64,000 nt of DNA from Pseudogemmobacter lacusdianii. GTDB taxonomy: Bacteria; Pseudomonadota; Alphaproteobacteria; Rhodobacterales; Rhodobacteraceae. Location: positions 62,001 to 126,000 of the forward strand of contig NZ_JAVDBT010000007.1 in the NCBI RefSeq assembly GCF_030848395.1, read 5' to 3'. The position numbers were made by a program, and so were the translations under genes. The notes under the pieces were generated by a model. That model searched no databases. It saw nothing but the letters and a program-made list of their open reading frames with translations, and was not told the DNA's origin. Of this stretch, positions 27,105 to 35,456 are shown one piece after another. Numbering within the stretch: position 1 is the stretch's first letter; each line of letters starts with the position of its first letter.

Positions 27105-28364
27105 TCAACGCCCTGCCCCGCTGGGGTTTTGATGCGCCGGGACCACCTTGCCCGCGCAGGCGCCAAAGCCGATGCGATAGCCTTGGCCTTGGGCATGACC
27201 GCGCAAGGTCAGCGTATCGCCATCTTCCAAGAAGGACCGCTGCCCGCCGGTGATCTCAATCGGCTCTTTGCCGCCCCATGACAGTTCCAAAAGGCTGCCA
27301 CGGCTGGATTTTTCCGGGCCCGAGATCGTGCCAGAACCCAGAAGATCACCAACATTCATCGGGCAGCCCGATGTGGTGTGATGCGCCAATTGCTGGGCGG
27401 CCGAGTAATACATCTCGCGGTAATTGGTGCGGGCGATGACGGTCTCGGAGCCAGCTTCGGGGGTCAGACCCACCTCCAAAGCGATGTCGTAAAGCATCGG
27501 CCCCGGCTCTTGCAGATGCGGCAAAAGCGGCAGTTCGCGGGGCGGGGTTGCGGTGCGGAACGGCTCCAAAGCGGCGCGCATCACGATCCAAGGGCTGATC
27601 GTGGTGGCGGTGGCCTTGGCTTGGAAGGGGCCAAGCGGCTGGTATTCCCAAGCTTGGATATCCCGCGCCGACCAATCGTTCAAAAGCACATAGCCAAAGA
27701 TCATCGCATCGGCCTCGGCGACCGAGACCATGCCTTCGGACGCCCGGCCCACCACCGCGCCCAGTTCCAACTCAAGATCAAACCGCGCGCAGGGGGCAAA
27801 GCGGGGGGCGGCGTCGTTCGGACCTTTCAGCTGCCCCCAAGGACGGCGGACATCCGTGCCCGAAACCACGACCGAGGAAGCCCGGCCATTATAGCCAATC
27901 GGGATGTGCAACCAATTGGGCGGCAAAGCATTTTCCGCGCCCCGGAACATGGTGCCGACATTGGTGGCATGGTGGCGACCGGCGTAGAAATCGGTATATT
28001 CAGCAACCAAGAAGGGCATGTGCAGGGTGACCTGCGCCAGCGGGAAGAGATGCTCTTCCACCGCGTCCCGGGCATCAGCGCCTTCGGCCAAAAGTGCGGT
28101 CAGTTGCGCGCGCAGAGCGGCCCAGACCTCCGGCCCTGCCTCCATCACCTCATTCCAGAACGGCACATCCAGAAGCGGCCCGCCTTCCAGAACCAACAGC
28201 CCGGCTTCTTCCAGCCCCGTGACATCCAAAACGAAGCTGCCAATCGCCACGCCACAACGCGGCTCTTCACCCTCCGCCGAGAACACCCCGCAAGGCAGGT
28301 TGTTGAGCGGAAACTCCGCCTCCGCCAGATTGGCACTCTCCACCCAAGACCGGATCAACGACAT
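27105..28364 (-). CDS. fahA: Fumarylacetoacetase
   Basis: 419-residue enzyme that splits fumarylacetoacetate into fumarate and acetoacetate, the last step of tyrosine/homogentisate breakdown. The catalytic Asp-His region is YTDFYAGRHHATNVGTMFRG. Metal and substrate residues lie in LELELGAVVG, LLNDWSARDIQAWEY and GSGTISGPE. Length equals that of the animal and bacterial two-domain enzymes. It follows hmgA after 72 bases on the same strand, with a hairpin repeat in the gap. Confidence 0.95.
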   Translation of the reverse strand: MSLIRSWVESANLAEAEFPLNNLPCGVFSAEGEEPRCGVAIGSFVLDVTGLEEAGLLVLEGGPLLDVPFWNEVMEAGPEVWAALRAQLTALLAEGADARDAVEEHLFPLAQVTLHMPFLVAEYTDFYAGRHHATNVGTMFRGAENALPPNWLHIPIGYNGRASSVVVSGTDVRRPWGQLKGPNDAAPRFAPCARFDLELELGAVVGRASEGMVSVAEADAMIFGYVLLNDWSARDIQAWEYQPLGPFQAKATATTISPWIVMRAALEPFRTATPPRELPLLPHLQEPGPMLYDIALEVGLTPEAGSETVIARTNYREMYYSAAQQLAHHTTSGCPMNVGDLLGSGTISGPEKSSRGSLLELSWGGKEPIEITGGQRSFLEDGDTLTLRGHAQGQGYRIGFGACAGKVVPAHQNPSGAGR

Positions 28365-28374
28365 CTCACACTCA

Positions 28375-28430
28375 TTTTCTGTCTAAAAATATCCCGCGGG
28401 GGGGTCTGGGGGGGCGCGAAGCCCCCCCAG
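28375..28430 (+). repeat. Intergenic hairpin repeat, copy 5 (between hmgA and fahA)
   Basis: TTTTCTGTCTAAAAATATCC then a perfect 10-base stem CTGGGGGGGC / GCCCCCCCAG (28406-28415 with 28421-28430, loop GCGAA). Read in the direction of hmgA-fahA, it lies directly after the hmgA stop. It could reduce read-through into fahA or protect the hmgA 3' end. Confidence 0.7.
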
Positions 28431-28436
28431 CCTGCT

Positions 28437-29798
28437 TCACTTCACGCCCGGCGTGCCGTCGAACTTCTTCTCAAGACTGCCCCAGCAGTCGATGTAATCT
28501 TCCTGCAAATGCCCGGCCTGCGCGGCAAAGGGCGTCAGGTGCTGCGGGAAGCGGGTTTCGAACATGAAGGACATGGTCTCCTTCAACTTCTCCGGCCCCA
28601 GTTCAGAATTCGAGGCCCCCTCAAAGGCGTTTTTGTCCGGGCCATGCGGCAGCATGCAATTGTGCAGGCTCATCCCGCCGGGGACAAAGCCCTTGGGCTT
28701 GGCATCATAGACGCCATAGATATTGCCCATCAGCTCGGACATGACGTTCTTATGGTACCACGGCGGGCGGAAGGTGTTTTCGGCCACCATCCAGCGGTCG
28801 CGGAAAAGGACGAAGTCGATATTCGCCGTGCCCTCGATCCCGGAAGGTGCTGTCAGCACGGTGAAAATCGACGGATCGGGGTGATCGAAGAGGATCGAGC
28901 CGACCGGGCAATAAGTCTTCAGATCATATTTGCAGGGCGCGTAATTGCCGTGCCATGCCACCACGTCCAAGGGGCTGTGGCCGATCTTCGTCTCATGGAA
29001 CTGGCCGCACCATTTCACCGTGACGGTCGAGGGCACTTCGCGGTCCTCAAAGGCCGCCACCGGGGTTTTGAAATCGCGGCGGTTGGCCATGCAATTGGCG
29101 CCGATCGGGCCGCGGCCCGGCAGCTGGAACTTCTGACCGTAATTCTCGCAGACAAACCCGCGGCAGGGGCCTTCCAGCACCTCGACCCGGTAGACAAGGC
29201 CGCGCGGCAAGATGGCGATCTCCTGCGGCTCGACATCGATGATGCCAAGCTCGGTGCAAAAGCGCAGACGGCCCTCTTGCGGCACCACCAGCAACTCACC
29301 GTCAGCGCTGAAGAAATATGCGTTCTGCATCGATTCAGTGACCAGATAGACATGGCTGGCCATGCCGGTCTGGGTGTTCACATCCCCCGCCGTCACCATC
29401 GTCCGCATGCCGGTGAGCCAAGTCAGCGCCTCGCCCGTATGCGCCAAGGGATCCCAGCGATATTGGCCAAGCGAGATGATGTCAGGGTCAATGCAAGGGG
29501 CGGATTTCCACAACGGCAGGTCGATCTTTTGGAAGCGATGCGTGTGCTTCACGCTCGGCCGGATGCGGTAGCACCAAGTGCGTTCGTTCTGATGGCTGGG
29601 GGCGGTGAAGGCGGTGCCGGAGAGCTGCTCACCATAAAGCCCGTAATTGCATTTTTGCGGGCTGTTCATGCCCTGCGGCAGCGCGCCCGGCAGGGCCTCG
29701 GTCTCAAAATCATTCCCGAAACCGGGCATATAGCCGGCGGTGGTGCCGGTGGTGTCAGCCGCCCGGATCATGCCGGAAATCTGTGTCTGCTGGTTCAT
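28437..29798 (-). CDS. hmgA: Homogentisate 1,2-dioxygenase
   Basis: 453-residue Fe(II) ring-cleavage dioxygenase producing maleylacetoacetate. Signature segments are [19 protein letters not shown], the active-site region near [16 protein letters not shown], and [13 protein letters not shown] with [15 protein letters not shown]. The GTG/ATG choice favours the ATG at 29798, which follows GGAGGG. It is the first gene of the unit leading into fahA, and its promoter carries a perfect palindrome between -35 and -10. Confidence 0.96.
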   Translation of the reverse strand: MNQQTQISGMIRAADTTGTTAGYMPGFGNDFETEALPGALPQGMNSPQKCNYGLYGEQLSGTAFTAPSHQNERTWCYRIRPSVKHTHRFQKIDLPLWKSAPCIDPDIISLGQYRWDPLAHTGEALTWLTGMRTMVTAGDVNTQTGMASHVYLVTESMQNAYFFSADGELLVVPQEGRLRFCTELGIIDVEPQEIAILPRGLVYRVEVLEGPCRGFVCENYGQKFQLPGRGPIGANCMANRRDFKTPVAAFEDREVPSTVTVKWCGQFHETKIGHSPLDVVAWHGNYAPCKYDLKTYCPVGSILFDHPDPSIFTVLTAPSGIEGTANIDFVLFRDRWMVAENTFRPPWYHKNVMSELMGNIYGVYDAKPKGFVPGGMSLHNCMLPHGPDKNAFEGASNSELGPEKLKETMSFMFETRFPQHLTPFAAQAGHLQEDYIDCWGSLEKKFDGTPGVK

Positions 29799-29857
29799 CG
29801 CTGCCCTCCCCAAGGAGATGAATGCATGGGGAAAGCGCGCCTTCCCTTTAGGGAAAG

Positions 29858-29886
29858 AGTTATCGTTGCATTTGCAACGATGTCAA
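29858..29886 (-). promoter_or_regulatory. hmgA promoter with palindromic operator
   Basis: On the minus strand, TTGACA (29886-29881) and ATAACT (29863-29858) are spaced by 17 bases. The spacer is filled by the 9-base-arm palindrome ATCGTTGCATTTGCAACGAT (29862-29881). A repressor bound there would block RNA polymerase. The MarR protein encoded at 31130 is the obvious candidate. Confidence 0.75.
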
Positions 29887-29908
29887 GCTTTGTGACGGCG
29901 ATGCGCGC

Positions 29909-31015
29909 TTAACGGGCCATCGATCGCAGGCTGAGCGCCGCAGCCAGTGCGGCGGGCGCAGAGATCGCAAGCACCAGCCAGAAAAAGCCCATCTCGCCAA
30001 GCCCTGCGCCCAGCCATGAGACCAGCAAGGGCATACCGATGCCGCCGACCAGAGCCGAGCCAAGGATCACCGGGGTGACGCGCGGGTCATCGCCCATTTT
30101 GCGCGCGCCGGTGACGAAGATCGCCGGGAAGAACATCCCCGCCGAAGCGCCCATGGCCACGAAGGCCACCCCCTCTTGCCCCATGACCGCCGCACCGGAG
30201 GCGAGCACAGTCAGCGCCATCGCCGCCACATAAAGCGTGAAAGAGCCAATGCGATCCGCCACCAGCCCAAGGCCAAGCCGCGCGGCAAGGAAGGTGAAGA
30301 AGAAGCCCGACAGAAGCTGTGCGGCCTGCGCCTCGCTCGCTCCGGCGCGGATCAAAGCGGTGGGGCCAAGGCCTGCGAGCGTCGCCTCAAGCCCGATGCC
30401 AAGGGCGGCGAAGACCAAAAGCGGGTAATGCGGTTTGAAGCCGGTCCGGGCTTTCGACGGGCTTTGCACAATGGCTTCGCGGGTGGGCTCGGCCGCGAAG
30501 AGCCAGATCACCAGATAGGCCGCAGCGGCGGTGCCAAAGGCCAGCATCGAGGAATTGCCCAAGGCCACGAAGGCCAGCGGCGACAGGATCGCACCGGCGG
30601 CATAGGCGGCATTGAGAAGGCCCACCATCGAAGCGCCGCGGGTCTGAAAGGCTTGCAACACCCGTGGGTTAAAGACCGCCGTCGCCATGCCGTAGCCGGT
30701 GCCGAACACCAAGGCCGAGATCAGCATCAGCACCCATGAGGGTTGCAAGGTCAGCCCTGCCCCTCCGACCGCCAAGATCGCCAGCGCAAGCCTTGGGGTG
30801 ATGCGATGCGACCAGAAATAGATTGCGGCGACGCCAATTGCACTGCCGCCCCATTGCGCCGAGACCAGAAGCCCGGCCGCACCTTCAGGCAGCGAGAAGT
30901 TACGGGTCAGTTCAGGCAGCGCGGGGCCGATTAACCCTTGCGCAAAACCCATCATTGTAAAGCTTGCCAAGCCCGTCAGCAGCACCCCCAAGGGCGAGCC
31001 CAAACCGATACGCAA
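29909..31015 (-). CDS. MFS transporter
   Basis: About 368-residue major facilitator with 12 hydrophobic segments and no clear substrate motif. The N-terminal pattern GFAQGLIGPALPELTRNFSL is typical of MFS_1 proteins that resemble YbfB or cyanate permeases. The frame opens at a GTG (31045), but AGGAG lies 8 bases before a TTG at 31015, which is the better start. It lies between hmgA and marR-maiA and could import an aromatic acid or tyrosine-derived compound. That is context inference only. Confidence 0.8.
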   Translation of the reverse strand: MRIGLGSPLGVLLTGLASFTMMGFAQGLIGPALPELTRNFSLPEGAAGLLVSAQWGGSAIGVAAIYFWSHRITPRLALAILAVGGAGLTLQPSWVLMLISALVFGTGYGMATAVFNPRVLQAFQTRGASMVGLLNAAYAAGAILSPLAFVALGNSSMLAFGTAAAAYLVIWLFAAEPTREAIVQSPSKARTGFKPHYPLLVFAALGIGLEATLAGLGPTALIRAGASEAQAAQLLSGFFFTFLAARLGLGLVADRIGSFTLYVAAMALTVLASGAAVMGQEGVAFVAMGASAGMFFPAIFVTGARKMGDDPRVTPVILGSALVGGIGMPLLVSWLGAGLGEMGFFWLVLAISAPAALAAALSLRSMAR

Positions 31016-31089
31016 TTCTGTCACTCCTGCCAATCGCCGCACCACTCGCCTGCACCGCGCGAACTGTCAACGCTTGCAGCGCGCGGTGG

Positions 31090-31103
31090 ATTGCGGCAGC
31101 AAT
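31090..31103. promoter_or_regulatory. Candidate MarR operator before marR-maiA
   Basis: ATTGC-GGCA-GCAAT inverted repeat, 27 bases before the marR start. It shares the core TTGC-N4-GCAA with the palindrome in the hmgA promoter, suggesting autoregulation and joint control of both arms. Confidence 0.5.
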
Positions 31104-31129
31104 GAAAAGACCTTGAGGGGTTCAGTTTT

Positions 31130-31555
31130 ATGCCGCCGTTCGATCTTTCTGCCTTCTTGCCCTATCAACTCTCCGTCGCCTCGGCGCGGATTTCGCGAGG
31201 TTTTGCCGAGAGATACCGGCAGGAGTTTGGGCTTTCGATCCCGGAATGGCGGGTGCTGGCGCATCTGGCGGGGGGCGATGCGGTCTCGGTGCGCGAGATC
31301 CATGCGCGCGTTGATATGGACAAGTCCAAGGTCAGCCGGGCGGCGGCGCGGCTGGAGGAAGCCGGGCTGATCGAAAAGCGCGCCCATGCCGAGGATAAGC
31401 GCTTGTTGGATATGCGTTTAACGGCGGAAGGTCAGGCGCTGATGGCGCGGATCGTGCCGATCGCGGATGCCTATCAGGCAGAGGTTTTGGCGCGGCTTGG
31501 GGGGGATGCGGCGGCGTTCCGGGCGGCGCTCACCCGGCTTTTGGAGGAAGAATGA
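31130..31555 (+). CDS. MarR family transcriptional regulator (HmgR-like)
   Basis: 141-residue winged-helix dimeric regulator. The wHTH is visible in LSIPEWRVLAHLAGGDAVSVREIHARVDMDKSKVSRAAARLEEAGLIEKRAHAEDKR, with the typical Asp-Lys-Arg wing. It is the first gene of marR-maiA-thiolase, overlapping maiA by 4 bases. Location within tyrosine catabolism and the shared operator-like sites make it the likely repressor of homogentisate genes, relieved by a pathway intermediate. Confidence 0.88.
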   Translation: MPPFDLSAFLPYQLSVASARISRGFAERYRQEFGLSIPEWRVLAHLAGGDAVSVREIHARVDMDKSKVSRAAARLEEAGLIEKRAHAEDKRLLDMRLTAEGQALMARIVPIADAYQAEVLARLGGDAAAFRAALTRLLEEE

Positions 31556-32175
31556 CGCGGCTTTACGACTACTGGCGGTCCTCGGCGGCCTACCGGGTGC
31601 GGATCGCGCTGAACCTTCTGGGGATTGGCTATGAGGCGGTGCCCGTCAATCTGGTGACAGGCGAGCAAAGGGGCGCGGAAAATCTGGCGCGCAATCCGCA
31701 AGGTCTTGTTCCAACGTTAGAAATCGACGGGGTCAGCCTGACGCAATCGCTGGCGATCATGGAATATCTGCATGAGACGCATGGAGCGCTTTTGCCGGAA
31801 GGGGCTGTAGCCAAAGCGCGGGTGCGGGCCTTGGCCTATGCGGTGGCGATGGAGATTGCGCCCATTTGCAACCTGTCCGTCCGCAACCATGTGGCGGAGT
31901 TGACCGAGGGCAGATTTAGTGCCGATGATTGGCAGCGCCACTATATCGGCGCAGGTCTGACCGCTTTAGAGCGGATGTTGCAGGGGCCTCAGACCGGGCG
32001 CTTTTGCCATGGCGATCAGGTCTCGATCGCCGATATCTGTCTGATCCCGCAGGTTTATAATGCGCAAAGGGTGGGGTTGGACGTGGCGTCATGGCCGACA
32101 ATCGCGGGGATTATGGCTAGGCTGCAGGAAATCCCGGCCGTTCAGGCGGCCCATCCTGATCAGGTGAAGCCATGA
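31552..32175 (+). CDS. maiA: Maleylacetoacetate isomerase
   Basis: 207-residue zeta-class glutathione transferase that isomerises maleylacetoacetate to fumarylacetoacetate with glutathione. The zeta signature [19 protein letters not shown] (residues 10-28) contains the Ser-Ser catalytic pair, and [21 protein letters not shown] is also typical. Its ATG overlaps the marR stop (ATGA), and the thiolase ATG overlaps its own stop. Confidence 0.94.
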   Translation: MTRLYDYWRSSAAYRVRIALNLLGIGYEAVPVNLVTGEQRGAENLARNPQGLVPTLEIDGVSLTQSLAIMEYLHETHGALLPEGAVAKARVRALAYAVAMEIAPICNLSVRNHVAELTEGRFSADDWQRHYIGAGLTALERMLQGPQTGRFCHGDQVSIADICLIPQVYNAQRVGLDVASWPTIAGIMARLQEIPAVQAAHPDQVKP

Positions 32176-33341
32176 CCGACGTCTATATCTTGTCTGCAAC
32201 CCGCGCGGCCATTGGCACATTTGGTGGATCTTTGGCGGCAATGCCTCCGGCTGAGATTGCCACGCAGGTCTCGAAAGCCGCCATCGCGCGCGCGGGGGTG
32301 GAGCCTGCGCAGATTGGCACGGTGGTCTTCGGCCATGTGATCAACACCGAGCCGCGCGATATGTATCTGGCGCGGGTCGCGGCGATGCAGGCGGGGGTGC
32401 CGGAGACGGTTCCGGCGATGAACGTCAACCGGCTTTGCGGCTCGGGCGCGCAGGCGATTGTCTCGTCTTGTCAGGCACTTATGCTGGGCGACGCCGAGAT
32501 CGCGCTGACCGGCGGGGCGGAATGCATGAGCCGCTCGCCCTATGCGGTGCCGGCGGCGCGCTGGGGGCAGAAGATGGGGGATACGAAGGTCATCGATATG
32601 ATGACCGGCGCTTTGACCTGCCCTTTTGGCACCGGCCATATGGGGATCACGGCGGAGAATGTCGCGGCTGAGGGCGGCATCACGCGCGAGGATCAAGACG
32701 CTTTTGCGCTGGAATCCCAAGCCCGAGCGGCGCGTGCGATTGAGGCCGGACACTTCACCCAAGAGATTGTTCCGATTGAGATTTCCGGCCGCAAGGGCAG
32801 CTTTGAACTTGCGCAAGATGAGCATCCTAAGGCGACGACTTTGGAGGCTTTGGCGGGGTTGCGGCCGGCGTTTCAGAAGGGGGGGACGGTGACCGCGGGC
32901 AATGCCTCGGGGTTGAATGATGGCGCCGGGGCTTTGGTTTTGGCGCGGGAGGCTGCGGCCAAGGGCTTGAAGCCACGGGCGCGGATCATGGGCTGGGCGG
33001 TGGCGGGGGTGGACCCGAAGGTCATGGGGCTGGGGCCGATCCCGGCGGTAAAGCAGCTTTGCGCCAAGCTGGGCGTCTCGCCCCAAAGCTTTGATGTCGT
33101 TGAATCCAATGAAGCTTTTGCCGCGCAGGCGATTGCGGTGAGCCGGGCTTTGGACCTTGATCCGGCGCGGGTGAACCCCAATGGCGGCGCGATTGCTTTG
33201 GGGCATCCGGTGGGCGCGACGGGGGCGATCATCACCGTGAAGGCGCTTCATGAGCTGGAGCGGACCGGGGGTAAGACCGCGCTCATCACCATGTGCATCG
33301 GCGGCGGTCAGGGTATTGCTCTGGCGATTGAGCGGGTCTGA
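32172..33341 (+). CDS. Acetyl-CoA C-acyltransferase (thiolase)
   Basis: 389-residue thiolase. The nucleophile Cys is in [11 protein letters not shown], the catalytic His in [17 protein letters not shown] and the second Cys in [11 protein letters not shown]. The protein resembles BktB-type beta-ketothiolases. Being coupled to maiA it may process acetoacetyl-CoA from the tyrosine pathway to acetyl-CoA, although a CoA-transferase for acetoacetate is not in view. Broader beta-oxidation use is possible. Confidence 0.92.
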   Translation: MTDVYILSATRAAIGTFGGSLAAMPPAEIATQVSKAAIARAGVEPAQIGTVVFGHVINTEPRDMYLARVAAMQAGVPETVPAMNVNRLCGSGAQAIVSSCQALMLGDAEIALTGGAECMSRSPYAVPAARWGQKMGDTKVIDMMTGALTCPFGTGHMGITAENVAAEGGITREDQDAFALESQARAARAIEAGHFTQEIVPIEISGRKGSFELAQDEHPKATTLEALAGLRPAFQKGGTVTAGNASGLNDGAGALVLAREAAAKGLKPRARIMGWAVAGVDPKVMGLGPIPAVKQLCAKLGVSPQSFDVVESNEAFAAQAIAVSRALDLDPARVNPNGGAIALGHPVGATGAIITVKALHELERTGGKTALITMCIGGGQGIALAIERV

Positions 33342-33365
33342 ACGAGCCAAAACCACGTCTGGCAT

Positions 33366-33398
33366 GCGTATGGTTTACGTATGGCTGAGGTATGGCTT
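33366..33398. repeat. Helically phased GTATGG repeat, copy B
   Basis: Three 11-base units GCGTATGGTTT, ACGTATGGCTG, AGGTATGGCTT. The block 33371-33398 is identical to 17936-17963. As with copy A, it sits between the end of a plus-strand gene and the end of a minus-strand gene. Confidence 0.75.
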
Positions 33399-33415
33399 TG
33401 GTCGGGCTGTCCGCA

Positions 33416-35455
33416 TCACCACAAACGGACCCTTGCGCGGGCGGATCGGCCCTCGGCATCGATCACGGAGAGGGTGACAAAACCCGCGCCGGGGAGGCTG
33501 AGAAGGCTTTCGCGGTCGCGGGTGGCGACCTCGAGCGGCTGGCCGTCCACCAGCCATGTGAAAGGCGCTGTGCCGCCGCGCACGCGGACCATGAGGCCAG
33601 CGGGCAAAAGCTCGACCTCGGCCCCATCGGGGGGGAAGGCGACGGCGGGTGCATCGGCCGCGACCGCGAAGGCGGCGTTGCGCGAGCGGAAGCGCTGCAA
33701 GGGCTGTGGCAGTTGGGCGTTGGAGACCAGCAGCGTGGCGGCGGGGGCCGGGGGCTGCGGGTCAAGCTTGGGCTTCAGCCGGTTGAAGGCTTGGAAGAGC
33801 ACCGGGGCGGCGGTGTCGGCCCCGAAGGCCCCCGGCACCGGCGTGCCATCGGGGCGGCCCATCCAGACGCCGATCACATGCCGCCCGTCATAGCCAATCG
33901 CCCAAGCGTCGCGGTGCCCATAAGAGGTGCCGGTCTTATAGGCGAGCCGATTGCGCGGCGCACCGGGCGGGGGCGCAAGACCGGCGAGGATATCAGAGAC
34001 CTGCCAAGCGGCCACGGCGCTGACGAGGCGCTGGCCCTCCGCCCGCTCACCGCTGGCGCGCCATGTCAGGGGCAAAGCCACGCCGCCCCGCGCCAAGGCG
34101 GCATAGAGCTGGACCATATCTTGCAACGAGACCCCAACGCCGCCGAGCGAGACCGCAAGGCCGGGCTGGCCACCGGGGAGTTGGTAGCGCATCCCCGCCT
34201 GCCCCATGGCGGAGAGCAGACGCGCGGGGCCGAAGGCATCGGTCAGAAGGACAACGGGGATGTTGAGGGAGAGCTGCAACGCCTCGCGCAGGCGGATGGT
34301 GCCGCGAAAGACCTTGTCGAAGTTTTGCGGGGCGTAGCTGCCGAAGACAGTGGCGCGGTCTTCGATCATCGTCTCAGGGTGGGCGAGGCCTTCATCAAAG
34401 GCCAAAGCATAGACCAAAGGTTTGAGGGTAGAGCCGGGGCTGCGCAAAGCCGTGGTCATATCGACAAAGCCTTGGCGGCGGTCTTCGGTAAAGCGGGCGG
34501 AGCCGACCGAGGCGAGGATCTCGCCCGAGCGGTGATCGGCGACGAGGATGGCGATTTGCAGCCGGTCACCTTTGCCGGCGAGGGCCTCACGCGCGAGGGC
34601 CTCAAGCTGGCGTTGCAGGGTGATGTCGAGGGTGAGTTGGTGGCGGAGTTTCAACGGCTCGTCGCTGCGAGCGCGGTCCGCGAGATGCGGGGCGAGGGCC
34701 GGAAAGGCTTTGCGCAGGCCCGGGACGGGTTCGCGCAATGCGGCAGTGGCCTCATCTTGGTCGATCAGCGCATAGGTGACGGCGCGGTCAAGGACGCGGT
34801 TGCGCGCCGCCTCGGCCCGGTCGGCGGCGCGGTCGGGGCGGCGGGTTTCCGGGCTTTGCGGAATGGCGATCAGCAGCGCGGATTCGGCGGGGGTCAGGCG
34901 CGCGGGCTCTTTGCCGAAGTAAGAGAGCGAGGCCGCGCGGATGCCTTCAAGATTGCCGCCGAAGGGGGCGAGATGCAGGTAGAGGCTGAGGATTTCGTCT
35001 TTTGAAAGCTGGCGCTCTAGGGCCAAAGCCAGCCGCATTTGCCGCAGCTTGCCGCCGAATTCGCCGGTGGTGCCCTCTTCCAAAAGCCGGGCGACTTGCA
35101 TGGTCAGGGTGGAGCCGCCCGAGACGATGCGGCCATTGGTCAGCGCCTGCCAACCGGCGCGCGCCACGCCGCGCCAATCGACGCCGGGATGGCTGCGAAA
35201 GCGGCGGTCTTCGTAGGTCAGCAGCATCTCGATATAGCGCGGATCGACGTCTTCGAGCGCGACGGCAAGCCGCCAGCGACCATCGGCTACGGTGTAGCTG
35301 CGCAAAAGCTGGCCACTGCGATCGACGACTTCGGTGCTGGTTTGCAGGGTGAGTTTGGGGATCTCGGTCGCATCGACCCAAGCGTCGAATTCATCGCGTG
35401 CGAAAGCGGCGAGCCAGAGGCCCGCCGCTGCCGTGATGAACCAACGCGCCCGCAT
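33416..35455 (-). CDS. pbpC: Penicillin-binding protein 1C
   Basis: 679-residue bifunctional murein synthase. An N-terminal signal anchor is followed by the GT51 domain (EDRRFRSHPGVD, GGSTLTMQVAR). The transpeptidase domain has SxxK in RSPGSTLKP, SLN in LQLSLNIP and KTGTS in YKTGTSYGHRD. A C-terminal BiPBP_C domain closes the chain. The ATG lies one base after the stop of the alpha-2-macroglobulin gene, so the two are co-translated. This pairing is known in many Gram-negative bacteria. Confidence 0.95.
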   Translation of the reverse strand: MRARWFITAAAGLWLAAFARDEFDAWVDATEIPKLTLQTSTEVVDRSGQLLRSYTVADGRWRLAVALEDVDPRYIEMLLTYEDRRFRSHPGVDWRGVARAGWQALTNGRIVSGGSTLTMQVARLLEEGTTGEFGGKLRQMRLALALERQLSKDEILSLYLHLAPFGGNLEGIRAASLSYFGKEPARLTPAESALLIAIPQSPETRRPDRAADRAEAARNRVLDRAVTYALIDQDEATAALREPVPGLRKAFPALAPHLADRARSDEPLKLRHQLTLDITLQRQLEALAREALAGKGDRLQIAILVADHRSGEILASVGSARFTEDRRQGFVDMTTALRSPGSTLKPLVYALAFDEGLAHPETMIEDRATVFGSYAPQNFDKVFRGTIRLREALQLSLNIPVVLLTDAFGPARLLSAMGQAGMRYQLPGGQPGLAVSLGGVGVSLQDMVQLYAALARGGVALPLTWRASGERAEGQRLVSAVAAWQVSDILAGLAPPPGAPRNRLAYKTGTSYGHRDAWAIGYDGRHVIGVWMGRPDGTPVPGAFGADTAAPVLFQAFNRLKPKLDPQPPAPAATLLVSNAQLPQPLQRFRSRNAAFAVAADAPAVAFPPDGAEVELLPAGLMVRVRGGTAPFTWLVDGQPLEVATRDRESLLSLPGAGFVTLSVIDAEGRSARARVRLW

Positions 35456-35456
35456 C

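Noticed and set aside
27378-29912. Long plus-strand open frame (over 800 codons) opposite fahA and hmgA
   Set aside because: It is the mirror of two highly conserved genes and arises from strong GC bias at third codon positions. It has no domain, no ribosome site and an Arg/His/Gln-rich composition typical of shadow frames.
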